Assembly: GCA_025403435.1 (NCBI GenBank)
Contig: CM046347.1
Location: 27,526,386-27,590,385, forward strand
Reading direction: 5' to 3'
DNA from: Artocarpus heterophyllus
Lineage: Eukaryota; Streptophyta; Magnoliopsida; Rosales; Moraceae
DNA length: 64,000 nucleotides
The notes beneath the pieces were generated by a model. The model did not search any database, had not been told where the DNA came from, and worked only from the letters and a program-made list of their open reading frames with translations. Of this stretch, positions 11,622-22,530 are shown piece by piece; position 1 is the first letter of the stretch, and each line of letters opens with the position of its first letter. Made by a program: the position numbers and the translations under genes.

Positions 11622-12605
11622 TGATAAGAACCTCGCCAATATACTGACGAAACCTGTTATTAATAAAAAAGGCACCAAGACCGTTTCTACTTAGATTTAG
11701 ATGGAAGTCACCGCGACCCATTGCTTATATCGAAGCAAGAACCTTGGTATATCGTAGAAGCCACAATCAAGGATGGAAAGCTTGATTGATAAGTCGGGGT
11801 TGAACGCCTAGATTGATCCGAAGAGTTCATGCAGTTTGTTAAGGAACCAAAGAAAGAATTTTCTCTCTCAAAAAAAAAACATTCATCAATCCATTCATTA
11901 ACATTGGAAACGCCTATTTATAGGCAAAAATTACAAAGGAAAGTTGACAAATTCAAACATAACTACTAATCCTAATTTTAAGCCTAAAATAAAAACCAAA
12001 AGAAAGGAAAGTCTCAATGGATTGATAGGCAGTTTGTTAAGGAACCAAAGAAAGAATTTTCTCTCTCAAAAAAAAAACATTCATCAATCCATTCATTAAC
12101 ATTGGAAACGCCTATTTATAGGCAAAAATTACAAAGGAAAGTTGACAAATTCAAACATAACTACTAATCCTAATTTTAAGCCTAAAATAAAAACCAAAAG
12201 AAAGGAAAGTCTCAATGGCTGATATTCAGCGATTTACACGCCCAACAATTAAAGGAAAGTGCAATTAATGCTCTTCAACAACTTGCACAAATAATCAGCC
12301 ACGTATGTGCCAATAATGGGAAAGTTTTTGAAATCCTTCCATAGACTTGATCTTGCAAAATTTGAGCTAATTTCATGCTTGACTCATCCGGATTCTTCTA
12401 GAACTTGGATCAAATTAATGCACCTTTCTGGCTGACGTGGACCTGGGTCAATGGGATTGCACAAATTTACTGGATTCCAAATTTCATGAATCAGCCCATT
12501 TAGTGCTTCCTTGAATTTCTTAGCTCGGGCTCTTGTGACTGGTCCAACAGGACTTGTATTGGGTCAGCCACCTTCCTTTCATTTGAGCTCCCTATGTCTC
12601 CATCA
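11622..12605 (-). repeat. G2 3' LTR with duplicated promoter block
   Basis: The plus-strand left end TGATAAGAACCTCGCC is the U5 end; G3 has TGATACGAACCACGCC at the same place. The right end CTCCATCA equals the G1 U3 start. Length is 984 bp, including a 198-bp-period tandem duplication. The integrase-tail coding (GPVTRARA-like) is still visible near 12500-12560 but shifted. Confidence 0.9.
11831..12218 (-). repeat. Tandem duplication of LTR promoter block
   Basis: 11831-12020 and 12029-12218 appear identical over about 190 bp, separated by 8 bases. Each copy carries the TATA palindrome GCCTATTTATAGGC (11912-11925 and 12110-12123). G1 has only one copy, so the duplication arose in the G2 line. 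Confidence 0.92.
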
Positions 12606-13980
12606 TTACCCAAGCAGTTTAGCATCAAGGATAGAAAGTAACGTGTACCCGCGAGAAAGTGCATCCGCAACGACATTCTCCTTACCTTGCTTATATCGGA
12701 TGATGTAAGGAAATGTCTTGATGAATTCCACCCAGCGGGCATGCCTCTTGTTAAACATTTGTTGTCCCTTCAGATGTTTCAATGACTCGTGATCAGTGTG
12801 AAGCATGAATTCCTTAGGCCATAGGTGGTGTTGCCAAGTCTTTAATGCTCGAACCAACACATAGAACTCCTTGTCATAAGTCAGGTAATTTATTGTTGAC
12901 CCACTCAAATACGTGATTGGTCATCCTCCTTGCATCAGCACGGCACCTATACCTACACCAAAAGCATCACATTCAATTTCAAATGTTTTAGAAAAATCAG
13001 GTAAAGCAAGTACAGGAGCATGAGTAAGCTTATGCTTAATAAGCTGAAACGCCTTCTCTTGTTCTTCTCCCCACTTGAACCCAACATTCTTCTTGATTAC
13101 TTATGTGAGTGGTGCAGCCAAAGTACTGAAATCCCTTACAAACCGTCGGTAAAAGCTGGCAAGTCCATGAAAACTCCTTACTTCTCCAATGCTTATGGGA
13201 CTTGGCCATTCTTGGATAGCCCTAACCGTTTCTTCGTCGACCTGTATACCTTGAGCACTAATAACAAAACCAAGAAATACAAGCTTACCGTGCAAAAGGT
13301 ACACTTCTTAAGATTAGCATACAACTTTTCCTTCCGTAAAACATCTAAAACAAGTTTCAAATGTTCAATATGATCGTCCAAGTTGCTGCTATAGATCAGG
13401 ATATCATCAAAATAAAAAATGACAAATTTCCCAATAAAAGCTCGCAAAACATGGTTCATTAAACGCATAAATGTGCTAGGCGCATTGGTTAAACCTGAAA
13501 GGCATTACCAACCACTCATACAAACCTTGTTTTGTTTTGAAAGCCGTCTTCCACTTGTCTCCTTCTTTCATGCAAATTTGATGATATCCACTTTTCAGAT
13601 CAATTTTAGAAAATACACAAGCACCATGCAATTCATGTAACATGTCATCCAAGAGAGGAATGGGATGTCGATACTTTACCGTGATGTTGTTGATGGCTTG
13701 ACAACCAACGCACATCCTCCAAGTCCCATCTTTCTTAGGCACAAGTAAAACTGGTATGGCGCACGGCCTCATGCTTTCTCTCACATACCCCTTCTCCATC
13801 AACTCACTTACCTGCCATTAGAGTTCCTTTGTCTCCTCGGGATTACTCCTATAGGCTGGTCGGTTTGGAATTGTAGCTCTAGGTATGAAGTCAATTTGAT
13901 GTTCAATCCTGCAGATTAGAGGTAAACCTTGCGGTATTTTCTCTGGAAAGATATTCTCATATTCTTGCAAAAGAGAAACA
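12606..13980 (-). pseudogene. G2 RT and RNase H, broken; integrase deleted
   Basis: RT reads [20 protein letters not shown], then [15 protein letters not shown], a frameshift near 13480 after LVMPFR, then the catalytic [10 protein letters not shown] near 13390-13415. A second frame change occurs at FCT near 13290. RNase H continues ([45 protein letters not shown]) to [20 protein letters not shown]. It then joins LTR sequence at 12605, so zinc-HHCC, core and tail of integrase are all absent. A stop at QGG*PI (12927) is shared with G1. About ten bases are missing near 12907 compared with G1. Confidence 0.87.
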
Positions 13981-15950
13981 ACAGAACTATGCAAGGTGGA
14001 ATTAAGATCGTTAGTGATTAATAATGCCTCCTTGTACATGAGTAAAATCATTGGCCGATTAGAAAACAAAGCTCTTCTCACATTATTCTCTGTTGCATAA
14101 AAGTTTGTTTTTCTCTCTAGTTTTACCTCATTGGCCAAATCTTCTTTTGTATTGGCTCTCTCAATTTTCTCTCCTTTTCTTTCCTTTTTCTCGGCCCCTT
14201 TATCTTTTTTTTCTCTCTGGCTGAACTCTCTCTCTGCACTCCAACACTCATCATTTTCACTCCCTTTCTCTCTCTTTTTCTCATTCTCTCCTTTTTGTTC
14301 ACTCTCCTTTTGTAACCAAACTTGATCTTCATGAATCGGTTTAGGTGCCATTGGTACAAGAGTGAATGGTCTCTGGTTGTGCACAAGAGAATATTTATTG
14401 GTGTAGCCATCATGTTTGACTCGACGATCAAATTGCCATGGTCGACCTAGTAACAAGTGCCCGGCTTGCATTGGGACTACATCGCACAAAACTTCGTCTT
14501 GATATCTACCAATGCGAAACAAAATTAATACCTGTTTAGTTACCTTCACTTCACCACTATTATTCAACCATTGCAACTTGTAAGGTCGAGGATGTTTGGT
14601 CGTTGGCAGCCCTAATTTGTCAACCATAGTGGTGCTAGCAACTTTTGTACAACTCCCTCCATCTATTATCACACTATATACCTTGTTCCGCACGTGGCAC
14701 CTAGCATGAAAAATGTTCTCACGTTGTTCTTCTTCTTCCTCTTTGGCTTGCACACTAAGGGCTCGTCGAGTGACCAATAATTCACCTTGGGCAGCACACT
14801 TCTCCTCATCCATGTCCTCCAATGGTGGCATGGAGTCCTTGTCCGATTCATCATCCGTAACAACCTCTCCATCGTCCCGTAACACCATCACCCTTTTGTT
14901 CAGACATTGGCTTGAGATGTGACCCCTGCCTTGGCATTTGAAACATTTAATATCACGGTTTCAAGAAGTGGATGAATCATGCTTACCTTGGTTTAAAGGG
15001 CTAGCCGTGGCTGGTTTTGGCTTGAACTTTGGCCTGGCGACCGATTTCTCTTCTCTCTTCCCATAATTCGGCTTCCATGAAGAAGGTACCGAACTAACGT
15101 TCGGATGTAAACTACCCCTCCTCTTGAGCTGCCGCTCTACTGTGATGGCCATGTGCAACATGTCTTCTAATTCTTTATAGTGTTGCATCTCCACCCTATC
15201 TTGAATATCTGGATTTAGCCCTTGTAAAAATCTTGCCATGGTTGCTTCTCGATCTTCTTCAACATTGGCTCGTATCATGGCTATTTCCATTTCTTGATAA
15301 TATTCCTCCACACTCCTGTTTCCTTGTCTAAGTCCTTGCAACTTTTTGTACAATTCTCGGTAGTAATGGCTGGGCACAAATCGCTTTCTCATCACTGTTT
15401 TCATCTCCTCCCATGTCTCAATTGGGTGTTCTCGGTTCCGTCGCCTCTTCATTAACAACTGATCCTACCATACAATCGCATAGTCAGAGAACTCAATTGC
15501 ACCAAGCTTAACTTTCTTTAACTCTGAGTAGTTATGGCAATCGAACACTAGCTCCACTTTCTTCTCCCACTCTAGGTTCGCTCCGGGGTCATTTTTCCCT
15601 TAGAATGGTGGAATCTTCATTTTACTACCTCCCATATTATTGTCTTCCCGCTCCCTAGCTTCTTTATTCCCATTTCGACGCCTAAATCTACCCCTATTTA
15701 TCGGTGGTTCCTCCAACTCTTCTAATTCATCTTCCTCTGAAAGAATACATCCACCCCTCCGCCTATTTTGCATGTTTTGTGGCTGCCTATTACGTGTTCT
15801 GGCATCAACTTCATCTAATCTCTCCTGAATGGGCTCTAGCGCTCGTGTCAACAACTGTTCCATTTGCCTCATTAATGTTTGCAACTGAAGATTTGGAACG
15901 TTTTGTTGTGGAAGATCATCTTCGGCTTCTCTTTCTTGATTCGGATTCAT
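13981..15950 (-). pseudogene. G2 gag-protease, nearly open
   Basis: The best-preserved gag-PR of this family. ATG at 15948-15950 gives MNPNQEREAEDD. Then come a short coiled-coil-like stretch (LMRQMEQLLTRALEPIQERL), the gag core (RKRFVPSHYYRELYKKLQGL, EEDREATMARFLQGLNPD), and a zinc knuckle CFKCQGRGHISSQC near 14900-14945. Protease follows, with VIIDGGSCTKVAS near 14650-14675 and LLGRPWQFDRRV. A charged low-complexity linker follows at 14150-14330. It is one minus-strand frame; visible breaks are stops near 15600 and 15460 in gag and a TGA at STS*NRDI near 14960 (G1 has Arg there). From 14891 to 13818 the frame is open. Confidence 0.87.
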
Positions 15951-16107
15951 TTTTTTTAAAACCTGCAAAATAAAATTAGATAATAAAGGACCTTACTTCT
16001 CTCCCTCACATGTTCACTCTATCACTTGGTCACTCAGCTCACTCGTGTTTCACTCAAATAATTGGCTTTTACCCTCGAATGTTCTCACCACTCTTGCCTT
16101 TTTTTTT
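15951..16107 (-). other. G2 leader, truncated
   Basis: About 155 bases match the start of the G1 leader (CTTACTTCTCTCCCTCAC, GTTCTCACCACTCTTGCC). It breaks off in a T-run at 16101-16107 where inverted LTR sequence begins. No PBS is left. Confidence 0.75.
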
Positions 16108-16253
16108 ATTGTGGTGTCTACGATATACTAAGGTTCTTGCTTCGATATAAGCAATGGGTCGCGGTGACTTCCATCCAAATCTGAGTAGAAACGGTCTTGG
16201 TGCCATTTTTATTGATAACGGGTTTCGTCAGTATATTGGTGAAGGTCTTATCA
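16108..16253 (+). repeat. Inverted U5 end of the G2 LTR
   Basis: The reverse complement of 16108-16253 aligns end to end with 11622-11767 with about ten differences. It ends TCTTATCA, the mirror of TGATAAGA at 11622. It takes the place of the 5' LTR, and the TTATC duplication follows directly, so this was the true element end at integration. Confidence 0.9.
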
Positions 16254-16723
16254 TTATCAGAATTTGATCCAGATTCAAATTTTTGAGGCCTTATTAGATA
16301 ATGATCAACCCTAGGTCCGACCTTTATAAATAGGGGTGAGTTTTCTCAGTTATTCAGATCATTTGGGAAGCTTAGAGTGAGTACTCTAGTGTAAAAAACT
16401 CTAAAACTCCCTGAGAGCTATTGTTCACAATTAAGGACCTTAGCTTTAGGTCTTCTCAATTAGTTGGAAGGAGAGTCACTAAAAAAGAGCTATAAAACAT
16501 GTGCCCACATACACACCGATCGTGGATAGAGAATAGCAAAGAAGATCAGTTGGTTGAGGCTCTTTTGGAACGTTCTTTTCTTCACTGATTGCGAGTACTG
16601 TTCAGCATACAAAAGGTTTGTAAGAGTTGTTTAATTTACGTATATAACATATTAAACTTGTGTTTTAGAAAATATTCTGATTTAAAAATTTTTAAAATTC
16701 TGCTACGTACTTGTTTTCCAACA
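16254..16723 (+). repeat. Copia A1 3' LTR, second part
   Basis: It continues the LTR after the duplicated TTATC. It matches A3 at 25230-25701, including the TATA box TATAAATA at 16325-16332, the downstream CACACACCGATCGTGGATAG block and the terminal TTTTCCAACA. The next bases (GGATA) belong to the copia B-like integrase into which A1 inserted. Confidence 0.88.
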
Positions 16724-17525
16724 GGATATGAATATTTCATCACATTTATTGACGATTATTCTAGATATGGTTATGCTTACCTAACACATAGGAAATCTAA
16801 AACTTTTGGAAAGTTTAAGGAATTCTGAGTGGAAGCTAAAAACAATTAGGAAAGCAAATAAAGGTGTTTCAATCAGATCGAGGTGGTGAGTATCTAGATA
16901 TAGAGTTCACAGACCATTTGATGAAAATGGAATAGTTCCACAACTCACTACACCTGAAACACCACAACGAAATGGTGTTGTGCAAAAGGAGAAATCAAAC
17001 GCTTCTAGACATGATGAGATCAATGTTGAGTTATTCTTTCTCTACCTATATCCTTTTGGGGATATGCCTTAATAATCGTTGTTTATATTCTAAACTTGGT
17101 TCTATCTAAGTCTATACCTAAAATGCCTCTAGAGTTATGGAATGGTCAAAAACCTAGTTTGAGATAGATTTGCATATGGGGGGGCCTTCAGCATATGTGC
17201 TAAAGGCTAAAACTAGGAAGTTGAAACCTCATTTAGAAGTCTATATCTTTTTAGGATATCCTTATGATGCAAGAGGAGGTCAGTTCTATAGTTGTAAAAA
17301 TAAAAAGGTATTTGTATCGATAACTACCACATTTCTTGAACAAGACTACATGAAAGGTTTCAATCCAAAAAGCAAAATAGTTCTAGAAGAGTAACTTGCC
17401 ATTTAGATCGGTCCAGAGCCAACAAGAGTTGTTGATGAGTCGGTAAGGACTATCGAAGAGCAAACTAAAGAGGCCACAACTTATATGCAAGGACTATATC
17501 AAATGGATAACTCTAAAAAATAAGT
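16724..17525 (+). pseudogene. Copia B-like integrase fragment
   Basis: Starts in mid-domain directly after the A1 LTR end: GYEYFITFIDDYSRYGYAYL (core, first Asp), then QSDRGGEYLD (second Asp) in another frame. Near 17170-17394 come LKAKTRKLKPHLEVYIFLGY and FLEQDYMKGFNPKSKIVLEE. The latter match B1 (LKEKTRKMEPCFEVC, FLENDYMTIYKPRSKVVLEE) better than family A. Frameshifts and stops are frequent. RT and RNase H are absent; the fragment runs into LTR-like sequence. The part upstream of GYEY would be on the other side of A1, outside the window. Confidence 0.78.
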
Positions 17526-18368
17526 GAATTAAATATCTATATTTTAAGAGTGTAATTTCAAGTATTTAGTGGAGTTACATTGGAATTAACAAAAGAGTAG
17601 CATATTAGTTAAAGGGTTTTATTAATGTATTGGTTTGTTTGAGCATGAAATTATGGGTTCATTAGTACCCCTGCTATCATTGTAAACACTATTTGGACAA
17701 GTCAAATTACTAGTTTAAATAATTAATTTAGAATTGTGGAATTCTAAATTAAATTTCACTCAAAATAAATTAATTATTAATTGATTTATATTTATTAAAT
17801 AATTAGATTGTTTACTAAATGAAATAAAATAATAATTTGGGAAGTCATATAGTGGGTGTGTCCTGCTATGTATTGCACACACAATGGGAGGGTCCCACTA
17901 TGTGTGGCACCCAAGCACAAAGAGGAAAGTCCTCTTGTGCACATCAAAGCTTGTATATAAAGTTTTCATATTTAGTATTTCTAATTTTAAATAAATGTGA
18001 TTTAATTCAAATATGAAAAATTTAATGTGGAGACAAATGAGATTTTAAATAAATGTGATTTCTATGTAGCGAAATCCTAGACAATAACACTACAACATGC
18101 TTTAGTTAATTATATTCCAATGATATACTTGATACATGGGTTAATAATGTATATTACTATTGATTCATTATATATAATCATTTTTTTTGTTTGTTAATTT
18201 ATCTCTATAACTAAGCTTATTATTGTAAATATGTAATATCATTTGAGAATCCTTAAATGTATTTTTTTATAACTAGTGTACTTCAATTTTCATTTATATA
18301 AGTTGTATATATGGTGTATTTTGATCATGGAGAAATACCGATCGATTAATTTCATATCCCTATTCTAA
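17526..18368 (+). repeat. Copia B-like LTR fragment
   Basis: AT-rich, no coding. Phrases such as GTGGAGTTACATTGGAATTAAC and ATTGTGGAATTCTAAATTAA parallel, in diverged form, the B1 LTRs read on the minus strand. The 5' part is missing. It ends near CCCTATTCTA just before a primer-site-like sequence. It is probably the LTR belonging to the integrase fragment or to a related copy. Confidence 0.5.
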
Positions 18369-18370
18369 AA

Positions 18371-18382
18371 TGGTATCATAAC
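18371..18382 (+). other. PBS-like sequence (initiator Met tRNA)
   Basis: TGGTATCATAAC resembles the common primer site TGGTATCAGAGC (9 of 12) and follows the LTR-like fragment. This suggests that the LTR fragment is, or was copied from, a 5' LTR. Confidence 0.4.
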
Positions 18383-18383
18383 A

Positions 18384-18777
18384 TTGATTCAATCTTTGGC
18401 CTAGAAACCCTAGCTGTCACCTTTTATAACTATCTCTAACTCAAATCCCTCTAATGCCACTCCTCGTTTTCCAATAAAGATGACAACTACATAACTATTT
18501 TCGACCACCATCTTACTACCAAGCCTCTCGTATGACTCTTCTTCGGCACTGACCCTAGCTAAAGCATCATCCTTGCCACACATTTCTCGAGCATTGACCA
18601 TAGTAGCTTCTGTCTCTGACACATTCTCTTCCTCAAGCATGAACTGCAGCCTTTAGCCATCACCATCAAAAATCTCTCCTATGAAAATTCCAACACCCGT
18701 CACTATCATGAACCATTTCTATCACGAAGCTCTCTTCTGTGAAACTAATGCAACACTATGTTTCTATCCCACAACTA
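18384..18777. other. Unassigned 0.4 kb before A2
   Basis: Less AT-rich than its surroundings. It could be a leader or N-terminal gag of the copia B-like element, but I recognise no motif. An open minus frame at 18410-18640 has no family resemblance I can name and is treated as chance. The last bases TAAAA (18778-18782) are the A2 target duplication. Confidence 0.4.
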
Positions 18778-18782
18778 TAAAA

Positions 18783-20709
18783 CGTTGGAAAAGCAGTACG
18801 TAGTAGAAATTTAAAAATTTTAAATCAGGGTATTTTTTAAAATACAAGTTTGACACGCTATATGCATAAATTAACCAGATCTTACTAACCTTTGTATGTT
18901 GAAGAGCTTCTGCAAGGCGTTCTAGAAGAGCCTTAACCAACTGGCCTTCTTTGCTATTCTCTATCCACGATCGGTATGTGTGTGGGCACACCTCATATAG
19001 CTCTTCCTTGGTGACTCTTCCCCAACCAATTGAGAAAATTCAAAACTAGCATTTGTAATTTATGAACAATAGCTCTTAGGAGAGTTTTAGAAACTCACAG
19101 ATTAGAGTGCTCACTCTTGATTTCTCAATTGATCTAAATAACTATAAGAACTCACTCCCTATTTATAGAGGTCGTCCCCTAGGTTGGTTATTATCAGATA
19201 AGGCCTCAAAAATTCAAATCTGGATCAATATTTGATAAAATCATGTCTAAAACGTGTGATAAAAAAATCATTAGATCGGTAGGTTGAATTAACGAATTGG
19301 CTTGCCGAACTTACCCCATCAGTAGGCCGAACTAACTGATCAGCCTACCAAACTTACAATTAATGATCCCTATTAATCATTTATCTCCCATCCGAGATTC
19401 TTTAGATAATGCCTTAGTTTTAATTCAAATTACTAAATAGAGAAGTTATCTGATTAAAACAACCATATCTAGATAATTTATAGGAAAAATAGATATTCTG
19501 GACAATTCAAAAAGTTTTTCTTGAATTAATTTATACAAAATTAATTCAATTGATAAACAAACATGAATTATCTAATCCTATTGAATTTCAACCAATCTAA
19601 TAATTTAACATAAGTCACTAATTTCTTAAAAAAGCACGCCATATCGTTACAAGATTTATTATAAGCTAGCAAAGGGGACTTGATGGACTTATGTAATTCA
19701 AGCTCCCGATAATTATAAAACCCAATATCTCATATATATATTTCATAATTATCAACTCTAACGCTATTCTACCAAAAGCTTAGAGCTGCACTCTTGAACT
19801 ATATAAAATTACGAAGCTCAAATAGCTAAGTATCTATGACATATCATAATGTATCATATCCTCATAGGATATCCATAACTGGCTTAAGGATAAATTAGGT
19901 CTTACCTTCCTGATTATTTTTCTCTTACATTCCATTATCTCACTATCGAAAAACTTACCATCCAAAGATAGTATGCCATTCAGTTACACTTATATATCCA
20001 GATGGTTAAGTTCTCCAGTCTTCTAATTATAGGATAACACATATAAGATTATATCATCGACTCCTAAAGAGGAGCTATGGATTCTGTATCTATGAATAAC
20101 AAGTCTACGCTATTGAGAGTCAGGTCTCTAACATACCGGTATGCATACCAACATAAAATGTATATGTCACTCTTTAGTACATCAAAAGACACAAGTCAAG
20201 ACAACGGGCGCAATATTCATCTCAAGATTAACATACAACACATATGGTTGCCTAAAGTGAATTGGTTTGTCGAGATAGAATTACTAATCCAAATCAATTA
20301 CACTTTATGTCATGATCCAATACATCATCACCTATGACAATGCACCAATGTTTTTATTCATCGAGTCCACCGCTGATGGCCAAAGCAAACTATCTCCCAT
20401 TAGGGATATAGACAACATAATAATCTTTGCATGAATAAAGTGCCTAACTTTATTCCCTCGATTACGGATCTTTTGATTTAAACTGTCACCTTTAGAATCA
20501 TGTCTTCCGTATAATCCGTCCATCGTATACCTGATTCTAAAGGCTTAGACCAACAATCTCAGACTTTTGTTTGCTTATCATACATTCAACAAATATGAAC
20601 GTAAATAGGACAATAATTTGGTATATGAATAATAAATAAATTCCTTATTGATAAAAATGTCTCTAAAAACATATTATATTTTTACTCCTTAGTGTATACA
20701 TATCTAACA
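18783..20709 (-). repeat. Copia A2 3' LTR
   Basis: The left end CGTTGGAAAAGC and the right end GTATACATATCTAACA mirror the A3 LTR ends (TGTTAGACATG, TTTTTCCAACA). Length is 1927 bp. TATTTATA at 19160-19167 is the inverted TATA box. The terminal base at 18783 is changed (C for T). Confidence 0.92.
19265..19350 (-). repeat. Hairpin-motif cluster in copia A2 3' LTR
   Basis: AGATCGGTAGGTTGAA, TTGGCTTGCCGAAC, CAGTAGGCCGAAC and TGATCAGCCTACC lie within 85 bp, upstream of the TATA box in LTR orientation. Confidence 0.75.
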
Positions 20710-20722
20710 ATCTCCTACTTAT
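20710..20722 (-). other. Copia A2 polypurine tract
   Basis: Minus strand ATAAGTAGGAGAT is directly followed by the LTR start TGTTAGATATG. Confidence 0.78.
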
Positions 20723-20734
20723 ACTACGCGAGTA

Positions 20735-22530
20735 AATATGACAAATTTCGCATCCCCATAGCTTACACATGCCACTCCAAAACTCTCGTAGTTAGTGTCT
20801 TTGTGAATGGATTAGCTACATTGTACTTAGATGAGATTTTGCATATAGCAACATGCCCTCCCTCTATGAAATCCTTTATCACATGATACTTATGATCAAT
20901 ATGCTTACTCTTCTTGTGAAATCTTGGTTCCTTAGCATTTGCTATTGCTGCAGTGCTATCACAATACAATGATACCACGTTATCCATACCATGAACTACC
21001 TCAAGATCTCCAAGAAACTTGTGAGCCACACTGCTTCTTTTGAAGCATCACTAGCTATTACATACTCGGCCTCCATTGTTGAATCTGAAGTGTAATAATA
21101 TTGCTTGAAACTTCTCCAAACAATGGCATCGTCGCCCAAAGTAAACATAAAACCAGTAGTCGATCTTCTTGAATCTAGACAAGGTTGGAAATCTAAGTCA
21201 GTATATCCTAGAGGTGTTAAATCCTCACTCAAATATACAAACATGTATCCTCGAGTCCTTCTTAAGTACTTGAAAATATGCTTAATCATAATCTAGTGGT
21301 TTGGTTCTAGATCTGACTGAAATCGACTTACTATCCGACCGTAAACTAATAACAGCCGTGTGCAAAGCATGGCATAAATGAGACTACCCACTACTAAAGC
21401 ATAAGGCACCTTCTTTGTGTATTCTCTTTCCTCATTAGACTTTAGTGAGTTTCTTAGAATGAGCAATTCTAGACCTAGATGGTTACCCACCTATCTTGGA
21501 ACCTTGCATTGCATACCTCTTGAGAATTTTATCTATGTAGCCCACTTAGGATAAAGCTATCATTCTGTTCTTCCTATCCCAAAAGATCTAGATACCGAGA
21601 ACATAATTAGGTTCACCTAAGTCTTTCATGTCAAACTGCTTGGTCAACATTAATTTGACCAATGACAATGCCCCAACGTCATTACCAATTAGCAGAATGT
21701 CATCTACATAGAGTAGTAAAAAAGCTACCTTCCCATCCTTAATGTGTTTGTAAACACATGGTTCATCCACATTTTATGCGAACCTGTAAGTCTTGATCAC
21801 TTGATCAAATCTTATGTTCTAAGAATAGGAAGCCTACTTAAGTCCATAAATTGACTTTAGCAACTTACAAACCTTACCCTCCTGACCTTTAGCCTTGAAC
21901 ACATCTGGCTATGCCATATAAATGAACTCATTAAGATAGCCGTTAGAAAACCCGTTAAGATAGCTGTTAGAAAACCAGTCTTGATATCCATTTGTCAAAT
22001 CTCATAGTTGAGAGCAGTAGCTATAGACAAGAAAATGCAGATGGACTTAAGCATGACAATAGGCAAAAAGGTTTTCTCATAATCGATTCCTTCCTTTTGT
22101 GTGTATCCCTTAGTTGCCAACCTAGCCTTTTAGGTTTCGACTTTCCCATCCACTCCTCTGTTTCTCTTATAGATCCACTTACAACCTATGGGTTTTACCT
22201 ATTTGGGAAGATCTACAAGTTTCAAGACCCGATTAGTCTCCATAGACTTCATCTCTGTATTCATGGCCTCTGTCTAAAGTTTTGAATGAACATCCTCCAT
22301 AGCCTCTTCGTAAGTGTAAGGATTCTTGTCATGTTCAACCGGTTTAGCCAGAAAGGCTCTCTATTGAACATATACCTCTTGGGTTGGCGCCTAATCCTCC
22401 CACTACGCCTCAGCCCCTTAGGTTGTTGTTCGCTTGGTTTTTCTACACTGATTGGAACGGTTTCATTTGAAATCCCTGGAGTGATTGACTCACTTGCCAA
22501 CTCGTCGAGTACCACTTTACTTCAAGGGTT
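20735..22530 (-). pseudogene. Copia A2 RT and RNase H, broken
   Basis: RT: linker RRSGRIRRQPKRYMF near 22380, then degenerate RT with the catalytic YVDDILLIGND at about 21690-21720. RNase H: FKYLRRTRGYMFVYLSEDLTP, DSTMEAEYVIASDASKEAVW near 21050-21100, then LYCDSTAAIANAKEPRFHKKS and HIDHKYHVIKDFIEGG, ending in RVLEWHV close to the polypurine tract. A frameshift near 21030 separates the two RNase H pieces, and several stops lie in the RT. A1 shows the same protein at about the same decay. Confidence 0.87.

Larger units (their letters stand above)
11622..16253 (-). mobile_element. CRM-like gypsy element G2 with two U5 ends
   Basis: Same family as G1. On the minus strand: gag (15950), PR, RT, RNase H, then a deletion that removes all of the integrase, then the 3' LTR (12605-11622). 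The right end carries no normal 5' LTR; it is a 146-bp inverted copy of the U5 end (16108-16253). TTATC lies on both sides (11617-11621 and 16254-16258), which is an exact 5-bp target duplication and fixes the element ends. Without integrase or a proper 5' LTR it would need help in trans. The target is the copia A1 3' LTR. Confidence 0.9.

Noticed and set aside
11622..16253. Terminal inverted repeats plus target duplication, suggesting a DNA transposon
   Set aside because: The interior is a gypsy gag-PR-RT-RH with a normal LTR at one side, and the repeats are U5 ends of that LTR. No transposase is present.
18410..18640. Minus frame of 76 residues before A2
   Set aside because: No recognisable domain, no neighbour support, length within chance for this composition.
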